Assembly (NCBI GenBank): GCA_040398845.1
Contig: JBBATH010000009.1
Span: 1 to 64,000 of the forward strand
DNA from: WLND01 sp040398845
Lineage (GTDB): Bacteria; Actinomycetota; Actinomycetes; S36-B12
Direction: 5' to 3'
Length of the DNA stretch: 64,000 bases
The notes under the pieces are model-generated. The model was given only the letters and a program-made list of their open reading frames with translations, ran no database searches and was not told the origin of the DNA. A program made the translations under genes and the position numbers. Below, piece by piece: positions 26,154 through 34,479 of the stretch (the stretch's first letter is position 1; each line of letters opens with the position of its first letter).

Positions 26154-27820
26154 CCGCTCACCCTCGACCATACGGGCCTATCCATGGTGACGTCGTCGCC
26201 CTTGGTGACACCGGGCTGCGGCTGAGGATTACTCGTCGGGTCGATGACGAGCATGACGAGTTTCGAGTCGGTTTCGCGAAGTCTGGCCGTGATGGCATCG
26301 GACTTCGAGGGGCCACGACGGCCGACTCCTGCGACCTTGTCATCACGAATGTGATTGTCCTAGATCCGGTCGACGGGGTGCAGGTCGCGAGCATCGGGAT
26401 TCGCCAGGGCCGCATATGCGGGATTGGCCGCGCCGGAAATCCCGATACGAGCGATAGCGTCGATCTCATCGTTGGGACAAGCACCGTGGTTATCGATGGA
26501 GACGGACTCATTGCGACTCCTGGTGGCATCGATACCCATGTGCACAGCCTGAGTCCGCGTGTCTTCAATGCAGAAATTTCATCCGGAATCACGACGGTGA
26601 TAGGCCAGGAGGCCGGACCGATGTGGGGGGTTGGACTCGGTTCACGCTGGGTCATTGACCGCGCACTGCGGGCAATGGACGCCTTCCCGGTGAACATTGG
26701 ACTCCTCGGTCGTGGCTCATCCTCGAACCCGCAGTCAATCCGCGAATCACTCCACGCCCATGCCTGTGGTCTCAAAGTGCACGAGGACACCGGAGCGACC
26801 CTGCACACCATTGACACCGCCCTTCGCATGGCGGATGAAGCCGATGTTCAGGTTGCGCTCCACACCGATGGCCTGAACGAAACCCTTTCGGTGGCCGACA
26901 CCATCGCTGTTGTCGGTGGCCGAGCAATCCACGCCTTTCACGTCGAAGGATGCGGAGGCGGCCATGCACCTGACGTCCTGCGTCTCGCCGGGCACGACAA
27001 CATCCTTACTTCCTCCACGAACCCGACGCTCCCCTACGGGCTGAATGCTGTGGAAGAGCATCTCGACATGATCATGTTCTGCCATGGAATGGATGCGGAC
27101 CGGGCGAGCGACGTGCGCATCGCACGAGCCCGAGTGCGCGCTGCGACTATGGCCGCCGAAAGTCGCCTGCATGACCGAGGGGTCATCCACATGACCTCCT
27201 CGGATGCTCAAGGTATGGGGCGAGCTGGTGAGACCTGGTGGCGGACCTTCGCTCTCGCCGGGGTGGTCGCCGCCGCCGATCCGGCGCGAGCCGAGCGCTC
27301 AGAGACTGACGACGACAACGAAAGAATCCTGCGCTATCTGGCGAAGATCACCGTCAATCCGGCAATCGTCCATGGCATCGTCCATGAGGTTGGCAGGCTC
27401 GCACCCGGGTTCCTCGCCGACATAGCCCTGTGGAGGCCCGAGATGTTCGCGGCCAAGCCCTGGCTCGTCCTTAAGGGCGGTTTCCCTGCGTGGGGGGTGA
27501 CCGGAGACCCGAATGCGAGCATCGACTCCGCTCAGCCGCTCATCCTCGCCGAGCAGTTCGGCGCGATTGGTGCGGCGCCCAGCGACCTTTCATTCCTGAT
27601 TTCCAATGTCGAAGCGATGGCACACGGACATGCTCCAATACCGCGACGAGTCGTCGCGACTTCAGGCTGCCGGACTGTCCGTTCCCGCGACCTTGTCCGG
27701 CACAGTCCACCTGGCGAGGTGCGGGTATCCCCTCAGGGGGACGAGGTCACGTGGAACGGCGAAGCCCTCACCCTTGATCCAGTCCGACACGTGCCGCTCT
27801 CGCGCCTGCACTTCTGGTAG
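26150..27820 (+). CDS. urease-like alpha subunit with conserved nickel site but altered pocket
   Basis: A 556-residue homologue of urease alpha (UreC, usually about 567). All catalytic-core positions are readable: H130 and H132 (GGIDTHVHSL), carbamylatable K209 with H211 (GLKVHED), H238 (VALHTDGLNE), H264 (HAFHVEGCGGGHAPD), flap Cys311-His312 (MFCHGMD), R330 and D352 (TSSDAQGMGR). Against the Klebsiella enzyme as I remember it, the segment before the first substrate helix (residues 155-170) is about eight residues shorter and lacks the usual ATTCTPG. The flap His after CH is Gly, HEDWG is HEDTG and SDSQAMGR is SDAQGMGR. No ureDEFG is in the window. It may be a true but divergent urease or an enzyme for another amide or guanidine; sequence alone does not decide. 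Confidence 0.88.
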   Translation: MTAHPRPYGPIHGDVVALGDTGLRLRITRRVDDEHDEFRVGFAKSGRDGIGLRGATTADSCDLVITNVIVLDPVDGVQVASIGIRQGRICGIGRAGNPDTSDSVDLIVGTSTVVIDGDGLIATPGGIDTHVHSLSPRVFNAEISSGITTVIGQEAGPMWGVGLGSRWVIDRALRAMDAFPVNIGLLGRGSSSNPQSIRESLHAHACGLKVHEDTGATLHTIDTALRMADEADVQVALHTDGLNETLSVADTIAVVGGRAIHAFHVEGCGGGHAPDVLRLAGHDNILTSSTNPTLPYGLNAVEEHLDMIMFCHGMDADRASDVRIARARVRAATMAAESRLHDRGVIHMTSSDAQGMGRAGETWWRTFALAGVVAAADPARAERSETDDDNERILRYLAKITVNPAIVHGIVHEVGRLAPGFLADIALWRPEMFAAKPWLVLKGGFPAWGVTGDPNASIDSAQPLILAEQFGAIGAAPSDLSFLISNVEAMAHGHAPIPRRVVATSGCRTVRSRDLVRHSPPGEVRVSPQGDEVTWNGEALTLDPVRHVPLSRLHFW

Positions 27821-27840
27821 TTTGCCCCACCGTGGCCGGT

Positions 27841-28170
27841 TCAGAAGCGGATCTTCTCCAGAGCCTCAGCGAGGATGGCGGCGCCGTCCTCGTCCGACCG
27901 GCGTTCCTTCACGTAGGCGAGATGGGTCTTGTAGGGCTCCACCTTCTGGGGTGAGGGGGGATTGGCCTGATCAGGTCCAGAGGGCAGTCCGCACCGCGGG
28001 CAGTCCCACTCATCTGGGACGACAGCATCGGACGCGAAACTTGGCTTGGACTCGTGTCCCCTAGAGCACCAATATGAGACCCAGATACGGGGGGCGGCGT
28101 CGCCGCGCTCCGCCTCCCCCATCGGCCCAGCCCCAACACGGCTGCCACGAATGGCACTGCCTCCGGCCAT
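27841..28170 (-). CDS. rbpA: RbpA, RNA polymerase-binding protein
   Basis: A 109-residue actinobacterial RNA polymerase partner that binds sigma-A/B and stabilises the open complex. The zinc-binding core is seen in SYWCSRGHE and WDCPRCGLPSGPDQ, followed by the sigma-interaction region (KTHLAYVKERRSDEDG and the terminal EALEKIRF helix). The ATG at 28170 has an AAGGGA site. It converges with the urease-like alpha gene and lies 48 bases after secG on the same strand. Confidence 0.95.
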   Translation of the reverse strand: MAGGSAIRGSRVGAGPMGEAERGDAAPRIWVSYWCSRGHESKPSFASDAVVPDEWDCPRCGLPSGPDQANPPSPQKVEPYKTHLAYVKERRSDEDGAAILAEALEKIRF

Positions 28171-28218
28171 GGATGAATCCCTTCGAAACGATCAGTGGTG
28201 CGCGGGTACCTTGCGAAC

Positions 28219-28467
28219 TCAGGTGGCGGTGCGGACAAGCAGACCGACGGCAACGATGCTGGCGGCCCAGACGAGGCCGAGTCCAACGGTAAGGCGATCG
28301 AGGTTTCGTTCGGCGACCGATGAACCGCCAACCGAGGACGAAACGCCGCCCCCGAAGAGGTCTGACAGTCCCCCGCCCTTACCACGGTGCAGCAGGATGA
28401 GGACGACGAGCAGGGTGCTCGTGATGACAAGGATCACGGCGAGGACGATGGTGAGGATCTGGACCAT
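28219..28467 (-). CDS. secG: SecG, protein-export translocase subunit
   Basis: An 82-residue small membrane protein with two hydrophobic helices (IVLAVILVITSTLLVVLILL and GLGLVWAASIVAVGLLV) linked by the Gly/Ser-rich cytoplasmic loop GKGGGLSDLFGGG, the SecG hallmark. A TATCCT box six bases before the ATG points to its own leaderless promoter, although it also follows tpiA by 21 bases. Confidence 0.93.
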   Translation of the reverse strand: MVQILTIVLAVILVITSTLLVVLILLHRGKGGGLSDLFGGGVSSSVGGSSVAERNLDRLTVGLGLVWAASIVAVGLLVRTAT

Positions 28468-28473
28468 TGGGTA

Positions 28474-28479
28474 AGGATA
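28474..28479 (-). promoter_or_regulatory. -10 box of a leaderless secG promoter
   Basis: On the minus strand TATCCT, six bases, ATG (28467). Confidence 0.6.
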
Positions 28480-28488
28480 CGGGTCTGG

Positions 28489-29304
28489 TCAGCCGGCGAG
28501 TTCCGCCGGGTGCATTCGGAATCGCACGATCCCGACGAACTCATCCGGATCTAGGCTCGCACCCCCGACCAGAGCACCGTCGACATCAGCCTTCGCCATG
28601 ATTCCCGCCACGTTGGACGCCTTCACCGAACCGCCGTAGAGCACGCGGACCTGTTGAGCCGTTCCAGCGCCCCAAACATCGCCTACGCGGCCCCTGATGG
28701 CCGCACAGACCTCTTGGGCATCATCAGGGGTCGCGACCTCGCCGGTACCAATGGCCCATACCGGTTCATACGCCACGACGAGGTCGGCGACCTGCTCACC
28801 GGTAAGGCCCGCCAGCGATGCGTCAAGCTGCTCGAGCACGTGGGCAACATGAGTTCCAGTCTTGCGGATGTCGAGTCCCTCACCGACGCAGACGATCGGA
28901 ACGATCCGAGCGCCGATGGCCGCCCGCGCCTTCGCATTCACGACGGCATCGCTTTCGGCATGATACTGACGACGCTCACTGTGGCCCACGGTCACGAACG
29001 TGCATCCAAGCTTGGCAAGCATGCTCGCGGCGATCTCGCCGGTATAGGCCCCTGACGCGTACTGCGACACGTCCTGCGCGCCGTAGAGCAATTCGTACTT
29101 ATCACCCTCAATAAGGGTCTGCACGGAACGGATATCAGTGAATGGTGGCAGTACCGCGACCTCAACGGCCGCAAAATCGGACTCGTTGAGCGCGAACGCC
29201 AACTTCTGAACCAGAGCGATCGCCTCGAAGTGGTTGAGATTCATCTTCCAGTTGCCGGCCATGAGCGGCTTGCGTTCCAGAGTCTTTCTGTCTGGGCTTG
29301 CCAT
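28489..29304 (-). CDS. tpiA: triosephosphate isomerase
   Basis: A 271-residue TIM-barrel enzyme interconverting dihydroxyacetone phosphate and glyceraldehyde 3-phosphate. The catalytic Lys lies in MAGNWKMNLNH, the His in VGHSERR, the Glu in AYEPVWAIGTG, and the phosphate loop in LYGGSVKASN. It follows pgk by three bases in the gap-pgk-tpiA glycolytic operon. Confidence 0.97.
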   Translation of the reverse strand: MASPDRKTLERKPLMAGNWKMNLNHFEAIALVQKLAFALNESDFAAVEVAVLPPFTDIRSVQTLIEGDKYELLYGAQDVSQYASGAYTGEIAASMLAKLGCTFVTVGHSERRQYHAESDAVVNAKARAAIGARIVPIVCVGEGLDIRKTGTHVAHVLEQLDASLAGLTGEQVADLVVAYEPVWAIGTGEVATPDDAQEVCAAIRGRVGDVWGAGTAQQVRVLYGGSVKASNVAGIMAKADVDGALVGGASLDPDEFVGIVRFRMHPAELAG

Positions 29305-29307
29305 GAA

Positions 29308-30513
29308 TCAGGGCTCCTTGAGAATGTCGAGGCCAGGAAGGGTCTTCCCTTCGAGGAATTCAAGGCTGGCGCCGCCACCGGTGCTGATGTGACTGAAATC
29401 GGCTTCATTGAGCCCGAGTAGCCGGATGGCAGCGGCCGAGTCGCCGCCACCGACGACGGTCATGGCATTCGATGCGGCGAGTGCCTCGGCAACTGCCCTC
29501 GTACCAGCCGCGAACGGCGCCATCTCAAAGACCCCCATTGGGCCATTCCAGACAACGGTGGCCGCCTCGGCAATCCGCTTGGCGAACAGTTCGGTGGTCT
29601 TCGGTCCGATGTCTAGGCCTCGCCAACCTGCGGGAATGGCGTCGGCAGGGACAACCTGCGTGGCAGCATCGGCCGCGAACGCATCCGCAATCACCACATC
29701 GACTGGTACGAGGAGATCAACCCCGCTCGCACGCGCCTGCTCGATGAAACCCTTCACCGTGTCGATCTGATCGGGCTCGAGGAGGGAATCCCCGACCGGA
29801 TGGCCTGCTGCCGCAAGGAAGGTGAATGCCATGCCCCCGCCAATGAGGAGGCAGTCCACCCTGCCGATGAGATTGCCGATGACGCCGAGCTTGTCACTCA
29901 CCTTCGAACCGCCGAGGATGACGACATAGGGCCGGGCCGGGCCGGCGAGCAACTGCGCGAACACGGTTGCTTCCGTGTGGACGAGGCGGCCCGCTGCGCA
30001 CGGGAGGAGCCGGGCGATATCGGTCACGGAAGCCTGCTCGCGGTGCACGACGCCGAAGCCATCAGAAACAAACAGGTCCGAGAGGCTGGCCAACTCGGCA
30101 GCGAGCGCGGCCCGTTCTTGAGGATCCTTGCTTGTCTCCCGTGCGTCAAACCTGATGTTCTCGAACAACACGACTTCGCCGGGCTCCATCGCCGCGACCA
30201 GAGCTCGAGACTGCGGCCCGGTGATGTCAGTGCCAAATCCGACCGGTATTCCCAGGAGCTCACCGAGCCGCACAGCGACCGGGCCCAGGCTCAACTCGCC
30301 GGAGGGACCACCCTTCGGGCGGCCAAGGTGGCTGACAATGACGACCTTGGCCCCCGCTTGCCTCAGGTGGGTGATGGTGGGGAGGCTCGCACGGATCCGA
30401 CCATCGTCGGTAATGACACGGGTCCCATCGGCGCCCCCTGAGAGCGGAACGTTGAAGTCGGACCGCACAAGGACGGTCCGCCCGGCAACCCCAAGGTCGT
30501 CGAGTGACTTCAC
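29308..30513 (-). CDS. pgk: phosphoglycerate kinase
   Basis: A 401-residue monomeric kinase making ATP from 1,3-bisphosphoglycerate. Substrate-domain motif LVRSDFNVPLSGG near residue 15, SHLGRPKGGPSGE, and the nucleotide-domain blocks VILGGSKVSDKLGV and VVWNGPMGVFE then VVGGGDSAAAI are all intact. It lies between gap and tpiA, 9 bases after gap. Confidence 0.97.
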   Translation of the reverse strand: MKSLDDLGVAGRTVLVRSDFNVPLSGGADGTRVITDDGRIRASLPTITHLRQAGAKVVIVSHLGRPKGGPSGELSLGPVAVRLGELLGIPVGFGTDITGPQSRALVAAMEPGEVVLFENIRFDARETSKDPQERAALAAELASLSDLFVSDGFGVVHREQASVTDIARLLPCAAGRLVHTEATVFAQLLAGPARPYVVILGGSKVSDKLGVIGNLIGRVDCLLIGGGMAFTFLAAAGHPVGDSLLEPDQIDTVKGFIEQARASGVDLLVPVDVVIADAFAADAATQVVPADAIPAGWRGLDIGPKTTELFAKRIAEAATVVWNGPMGVFEMAPFAAGTRAVAEALAASNAMTVVGGGDSAAAIRLLGLNEADFSHISTGGGASLEFLEGKTLPGLDILKEP

Positions 30514-30522
30514 GCCGGTGCC

Positions 30523-31527
30523 CTAGAGCTTCGCGCCGACGAGGCCAACCAGGTCAACGAGGCGGTTGCTATAGCCCCACTCGTTGTCGTACCAGCCAAC
30601 GACTTTGAGCATATTGCCGTTCACGTTCGTGAGCAGAGCGTCGAAGATGCATGAGGCTGGGTCGGTGACGATGTCGCTCGACACGATCGGATCCTCTGTA
30701 TAGACGAGGATGCCCTTGAGGGGACCCTCGGCAGCAGCCTTCACTGCTGCGTTCACCTCTTCTTTCGTTGCGGCCCTCTTCAGCTCGACCGTGAGATCTG
30801 TAGCTGAGCCTGTCGGAACGGGGACGCGCATCGCATAGCCATCGAGTCGGCCGGCGAGGTGCGGCAGGACAAGACTGACCGCCTTCGCAGCGCCGGTCGT
30901 GGTCGGGATCATGTTGATCGCCGCGGCACGGGCGCGTCGGAGGTCGCTGTGCGGGAAGTCAAGGATGCTTTGGTCGTTGGTGTAGGCATGGATGGTCGTC
31001 ATCATGCCCCGCTCAATGCCGAATGCTTCGTCGATGACCTTCGCCATTGGCGCAAGACAGTTCGTCGTGCACGAGGCGTTCGAGATGATGTTGTGGATCG
31101 CCGAGTCGTAGATATCGTCATTCACGCCCATGACGATCGTGATGTCCTCGCCCTTGGCCGGTGCGGAAATGATGACCTTGCGGGCGCCTGCCGTGAGGTG
31201 CTTGCCCGCTGAGGCTGCATCGGTGAAGAAGCCAGTTGACTCAATAACGATGTCAGCGCCCACCTTCCCCCAGGGCAGCGCGGCCGGATCGCGCTCCGCA
31301 AACACCGGCAGTGCCTTACCGTCGACGATGATCTGTCCATCGCCCGCCGAGACTGAGACCGGGAGTCGACCAAGAATGCTGTCGTACTTCAGGAGGTGGG
31401 CGAGCGTCTTGGTGTCAGTGAGGTCGTTGACACCAACAACCTCAATATCGGCTCCACTCGCGAGGATCGCACGGTAGAAGTTGCGACCGATCCGACCAAA
31501 ACCATTGATGCCAACTTTGACAGTCAT
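30523..31527 (-). CDS. gap: glyceraldehyde-3-phosphate dehydrogenase
   Basis: A 334-residue NAD-dependent dehydrogenase. The Rossmann motif is KVGINGFGRIGRNFYRA and the active-site Cys is in SNASCTTNCLAPM; WYDNEWGYSNRLVDL marks the C-terminus. I chose ATG 31527 because GAGGAG lies seven bases upstream and MTVKVGING is the family start. A TAAGGT box lies further upstream on the minus strand (near 31569-31574). Leads the glycolytic operon. Confidence 0.97.
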   Translation of the reverse strand: MTVKVGINGFGRIGRNFYRAILASGADIEVVGVNDLTDTKTLAHLLKYDSILGRLPVSVSAGDGQIIVDGKALPVFAERDPAALPWGKVGADIVIESTGFFTDAASAGKHLTAGARKVIISAPAKGEDITIVMGVNDDIYDSAIHNIISNASCTTNCLAPMAKVIDEAFGIERGMMTTIHAYTNDQSILDFPHSDLRRARAAAINMIPTTTGAAKAVSLVLPHLAGRLDGYAMRVPVPTGSATDLTVELKRAATKEEVNAAVKAAAEGPLKGILVYTEDPIVSSDIVTDPASCIFDALLTNVNGNMLKVVGWYDNEWGYSNRLVDLVGLVGAKL

Positions 31528-31619
31528 GTGAATCTCCTCGTGAGCACTTGATGCGAACCTTCGCTCGGGAACCTTATCGAATGCCTGCTCACGGGCCAAC
31601 AAGTCGAGTCGCCGGTGAA

Positions 31620-32600
31620 TTACGAGCCAATCATGTCCGGTTCGAGCGCAGACTCGGTGTCAGGAATCCCAAGATCGCTGGCCCGTTTATCAGCAAGGGC
31701 CAGAAGTCGTCGGATCCTGCCAGCAATCGCATCCTTGGTCATGGGTGGGTCGGCGAGTGCACCCAGTTCTTCGAGGCTTGCCTGCTGATGCTCAAGACGC
31801 AGACGTCCGGCGACGAGGAGGTGGTCAGGAATGTCATCGGCGAGGATCTCCATTGCGCGAGCAACACGAGCTCCGGCAGCGACCGCCGCCCGTGCAGATC
31901 GCCGAAGGTTCGCGTCGTCGAAGTTCGCGAGGCGATTCGCGGTTGCCCGCACCTCACGACGCATCCGACGCTCCTCCCACGCCATCACAGATTCGTGGGC
32001 TCCAAGCCTGGTGAGCATTGCGCCGATCGCGTCGCCATCACGGATGACCACTCGATCGACCTGGCGCACCTCACGTGACTTCGCGGGGATCCCGAGGCGA
32101 CGGGCTGCGCCGACGAGCGCCAATGCCGCCTCGGGCCCCGGGCAGGTGATCTCAAGGGACGAGGAACGCCCGGGTTCGGTGAGCGAACCATGCGCGACGA
32201 ATGCTCCGCGCCACGCAGACTCACAATCGCAGACGGCCCCGGATACGACAGACGGAGGCAGGCCCCGAACTGGTCGGCCGCTCGCGTCGATGATGCCGGT
32301 CTGTCGAGCGAGCACGTCACCACCCTCGACGACCCGCACGAGGTACCGCGTTCCCTTACGTAGCCCAGCCTGCTGGACCATCGCGATATCGCAGGTGTGT
32401 CCGTAGATTTCAAAGAGGTCCTTTTTCAACCGGCGAGCAGCGGCGCCAGTATCGAGCTCAGCCTCGATGACGATGTGCCCCGCAACGAGATGCAGGCCCC
32501 CTGCGAACCGCAGGATGCTGGAAACCTCGGCTTTACGACAACAGATTTTGGTTATCTCCACCCGGCTGAGCTCGTCCTTCACCGCCGATGTCATCGCCAT
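31620..32600 (-). CDS. whiA: WhiA, sporulation/division transcriptional regulator
   Basis: A 326-residue WhiA protein, a DNA-binding regulator combining an N-terminal LAGLIDADG-homing-endonuclease-like fold with a C-terminal helix-turn-helix. In spore formers it works with WhiB to control division genes; here the role may be general cell division. Family blocks: ICCRKAEVSSILRFAGGLHL, GRSSSLEITCPGPEAALAL, RMRREVRATANRLANFDD, LEELGALADPPMTKDAI and AGRIRRLLALADKRASDLG. Start MAMTSAVKDELS at 32600 matches the family; ATG 32594 is an alternative. It overlaps yvcK by 10 bases. Confidence 0.95.
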   Translation of the reverse strand: MAMTSAVKDELSRVEITKICCRKAEVSSILRFAGGLHLVAGHIVIEAELDTGAAARRLKKDLFEIYGHTCDIAMVQQAGLRKGTRYLVRVVEGGDVLARQTGIIDASGRPVRGLPPSVVSGAVCDCESAWRGAFVAHGSLTEPGRSSSLEITCPGPEAALALVGAARRLGIPAKSREVRQVDRVVIRDGDAIGAMLTRLGAHESVMAWEERRMRREVRATANRLANFDDANLRRSARAAVAAGARVARAMEILADDIPDHLLVAGRLRLEHQQASLEELGALADPPMTKDAIAGRIRRLLALADKRASDLGIPDTESALEPDMIGS

Positions 32601-33601
32601 AGGAGTTCATCCTGCCACCTGCCAAGCACGGAACCGAATGACACGGCAAGTCTGCCGGGGTCGTGCTCGCCGCAGCGATCACTCCCGGGGTATCCCACCG
32701 ACGCCAGTTCCAGACGCGCACCCATGTCGGCGCATGTCTGTCGAAGAGCCGCTTCGTCATCGACGTTCGCTGGATCGGCCACGACGACATCGAGCCGAAG
32801 ATCAGGAACATGTCGCTTCATGAAGTGCAGGTGGTCATCAAGCGACGCCCCTGACGTCTCCGTGTCACTCCCCGGGTCGAGGTTCAGCACGAGCAGTTTG
32901 AGCGCCGGGCTTTCGCGGATCGCGGCGATCTGCGCAGGGATGAGCAGGTGTGGCATGACCGAGGTGAACCACGATCCCGGTCCAAGAATGATCGCATCAG
33001 CCACACTGAGGGCCGCGAGCGCATCCGGGCACGGTTCAGGTGCAGCCGGTTCCAACCGGATTCCCAACACATCCCCGGTCGTCGTCGCCACGGCTGCCTG
33101 ACCCTGCACGACGGAGACGACATCAGGTTCAGCCGGATCGTGCCCACGGACATCGGCAACAATCGACACCGGCGTCACGCTGCACGGGAGGACCCGGCCC
33201 TGCGCCTCAAGGAGGGCTGCCACCCAGTCGAGTCCGGTAACCGCATCGTGGGTCTCCTCCCACAGGGCGGTGATGAGGAGGTTCCCGAGGGAGTGCCCTG
33301 CCAGGTCGCCGTTGCCGCCGAAGCGATGCTGGATCACCTGCCTCCAGGTTCGACCCCACGTGTCGTCGCCGCACAAGGCCGCTAGCGCCATCCGCAGGTC
33401 GCCCGGTGGGAGGCCGCCAAATTCAGCGCGCAACCGCCCGCTGGACCCGCCATCATCGGCAACGCCAACGATTGCGGTGATCTGATCGGTCACCCGCCGC
33501 AACGCCTTGAGTGTTGCCGCTAGGCCATGACCCCCGCCTAGGGCAACGACTCGTGGCCCGCTCCCCTGCCCGTCAAGACGCAGGCCAGAACCCCGAATCA
33601 C
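32591..33601 (-). CDS. yvcK: YvcK/GlmR (CofD-like) regulatory protein
   Basis: A 336-residue protein of the UPF0052/YvcK family, which binds UDP-sugars and adjusts carbon flow to peptidoglycan precursors in other Gram-positives. Motifs: VVALGGGHGLAATLKALRR, VGVADDGGSSGRLR, and LGPGSWFTSVMPHLLIP. The start is GTG 33601, overlapping the rapZ stop as GTGA; the longer reading frame upstream is unlike the family. Sits in the conserved uvrC-rapZ-yvcK-whiA run. Confidence 0.93.
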   Translation of the reverse strand: MIRGSGLRLDGQGSGPRVVALGGGHGLAATLKALRRVTDQITAIVGVADDGGSSGRLRAEFGGLPPGDLRMALAALCGDDTWGRTWRQVIQHRFGGNGDLAGHSLGNLLITALWEETHDAVTGLDWVAALLEAQGRVLPCSVTPVSIVADVRGHDPAEPDVVSVVQGQAAVATTTGDVLGIRLEPAAPEPCPDALAALSVADAIILGPGSWFTSVMPHLLIPAQIAAIRESPALKLLVLNLDPGSDTETSGASLDDHLHFMKRHVPDLRLDVVVADPANVDDEAALRQTCADMGARLELASVGYPGSDRCGEHDPGRLAVSFGSVLGRWQDELLWR

Positions 33602-34479
33602 TCCCGGCCCAGATCGCGGTGCATGACGAGGGTTTCCATGCAACCGAGTCGCAGTCGAGCGCCGAGTTCCTCGGCCATCGCCACACTTCGGTGCTTTCCG
33701 CCGGTGCATCCGACCGCGATCGTGACGTAGCGCTTGCCCTCATCGAGATATCCGGGTGTGACAAGAGCGATCTGCGCGGCAAAAATCTCGAGGAACCGCT
33801 CGGCAGCATCGGCCGCGAGCACTGTCGACGAGACGGCGACGTCCCGTCCAGTGAGCGGGCGCAACTCCGGGTTCCAGTGGGGATTCGGGAGAAACCGGAC
33901 GTCGGCGACCATGTCAGCGTCGACAGGAATGCCGTACTTGAACCCGAACGACATGACGGTCGCATGGAGCGCCCGTGGGTCATCTCCGGCGAATGCGGCC
34001 TCCACCTTGCGGCGCAGGTCGTGAACATTGAGGGTCGAAGTGTCGATGACGACATCAGCATTGGCACGAAGGTCGCCAAGGATGGCGCGCTCAGATTGCA
34101 ACCCGTCGACGATGCGATTGGAGCCCTGAAGTGGGTGGGGCCGCCGAGAACTCTCGAACCTCCGCACGAGGACGTCGTCCGATGACTCGAGAAAGAGGGT
34201 TCGGACGCCGATACCGACCGCGGGCAGGGCTGCGAGCGCCTGACTCAGGTGCGTGAAAAACGACTTGCCTCGCACGTCGACGACGACAGCCATTTTGGTG
34301 ATGTCATCGGACGCCCGGGCCAGTTGCACCGCTTGCTGCAGGAGGGACGGCGGCAGGTTGTCAATGACAAACCACCCGAGATCTTCAAGCGCCCGCGCGG
34401 CGGTCGAACGGCCGGCCCCCGACATGCCGGTGACAAGAGCGACCTCAAGATCGACCCCGGTCAAAGCATTCGTGCTCAC
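33598..34479 (-). CDS. rapZ: RapZ/YvcJ-family nucleotide-binding protein
   Basis: A 293-residue P-loop protein. Walker A is VTGMSGAGRSTAARALED, then DNLPPSLL, a Walker B-like region near FLESSDDVLVRRFESSRRPHPL, and the conserved C-terminal domain VAVGCTGGKHRSVAMAEEL. In E. coli RapZ is an RNA adaptor for GlmZ decay; in Gram-positives its role is less clear, and the link to YvcK suggests cell-wall precursor control. Start GTG at 34479 overlaps the uvrC stop. Confidence 0.92.
   Translation of the reverse strand: MSTNALTGVDLEVALVTGMSGAGRSTAARALEDLGWFVIDNLPPSLLQQAVQLARASDDITKMAVVVDVRGKSFFTHLSQALAALPAVGIGVRTLFLESSDDVLVRRFESSRRPHPLQGSNRIVDGLQSERAILGDLRANADVVIDTSTLNVHDLRRKVEAAFAGDDPRALHATVMSFGFKYGIPVDADMVADVRFLPNPHWNPELRPLTGRDVAVSSTVLAADAAERFLEIFAAQIALVTPGYLDEGKRYVTIAVGCTGGKHRSVAMAEELGARLRLGCMETLVMHRDLGRE

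Noticed and set aside
27841..28467. RbpA and SecG as possible parts of the urease-like cluster
   Set aside because: They are on the other strand, converge with the alpha gene, and are core genes.
32591..33709. The long upstream start of YvcK at 33709
   Set aside because: The added residues are Arg/His-rich and overlap rapZ; the GTGA junction at 33601 gives the family start.
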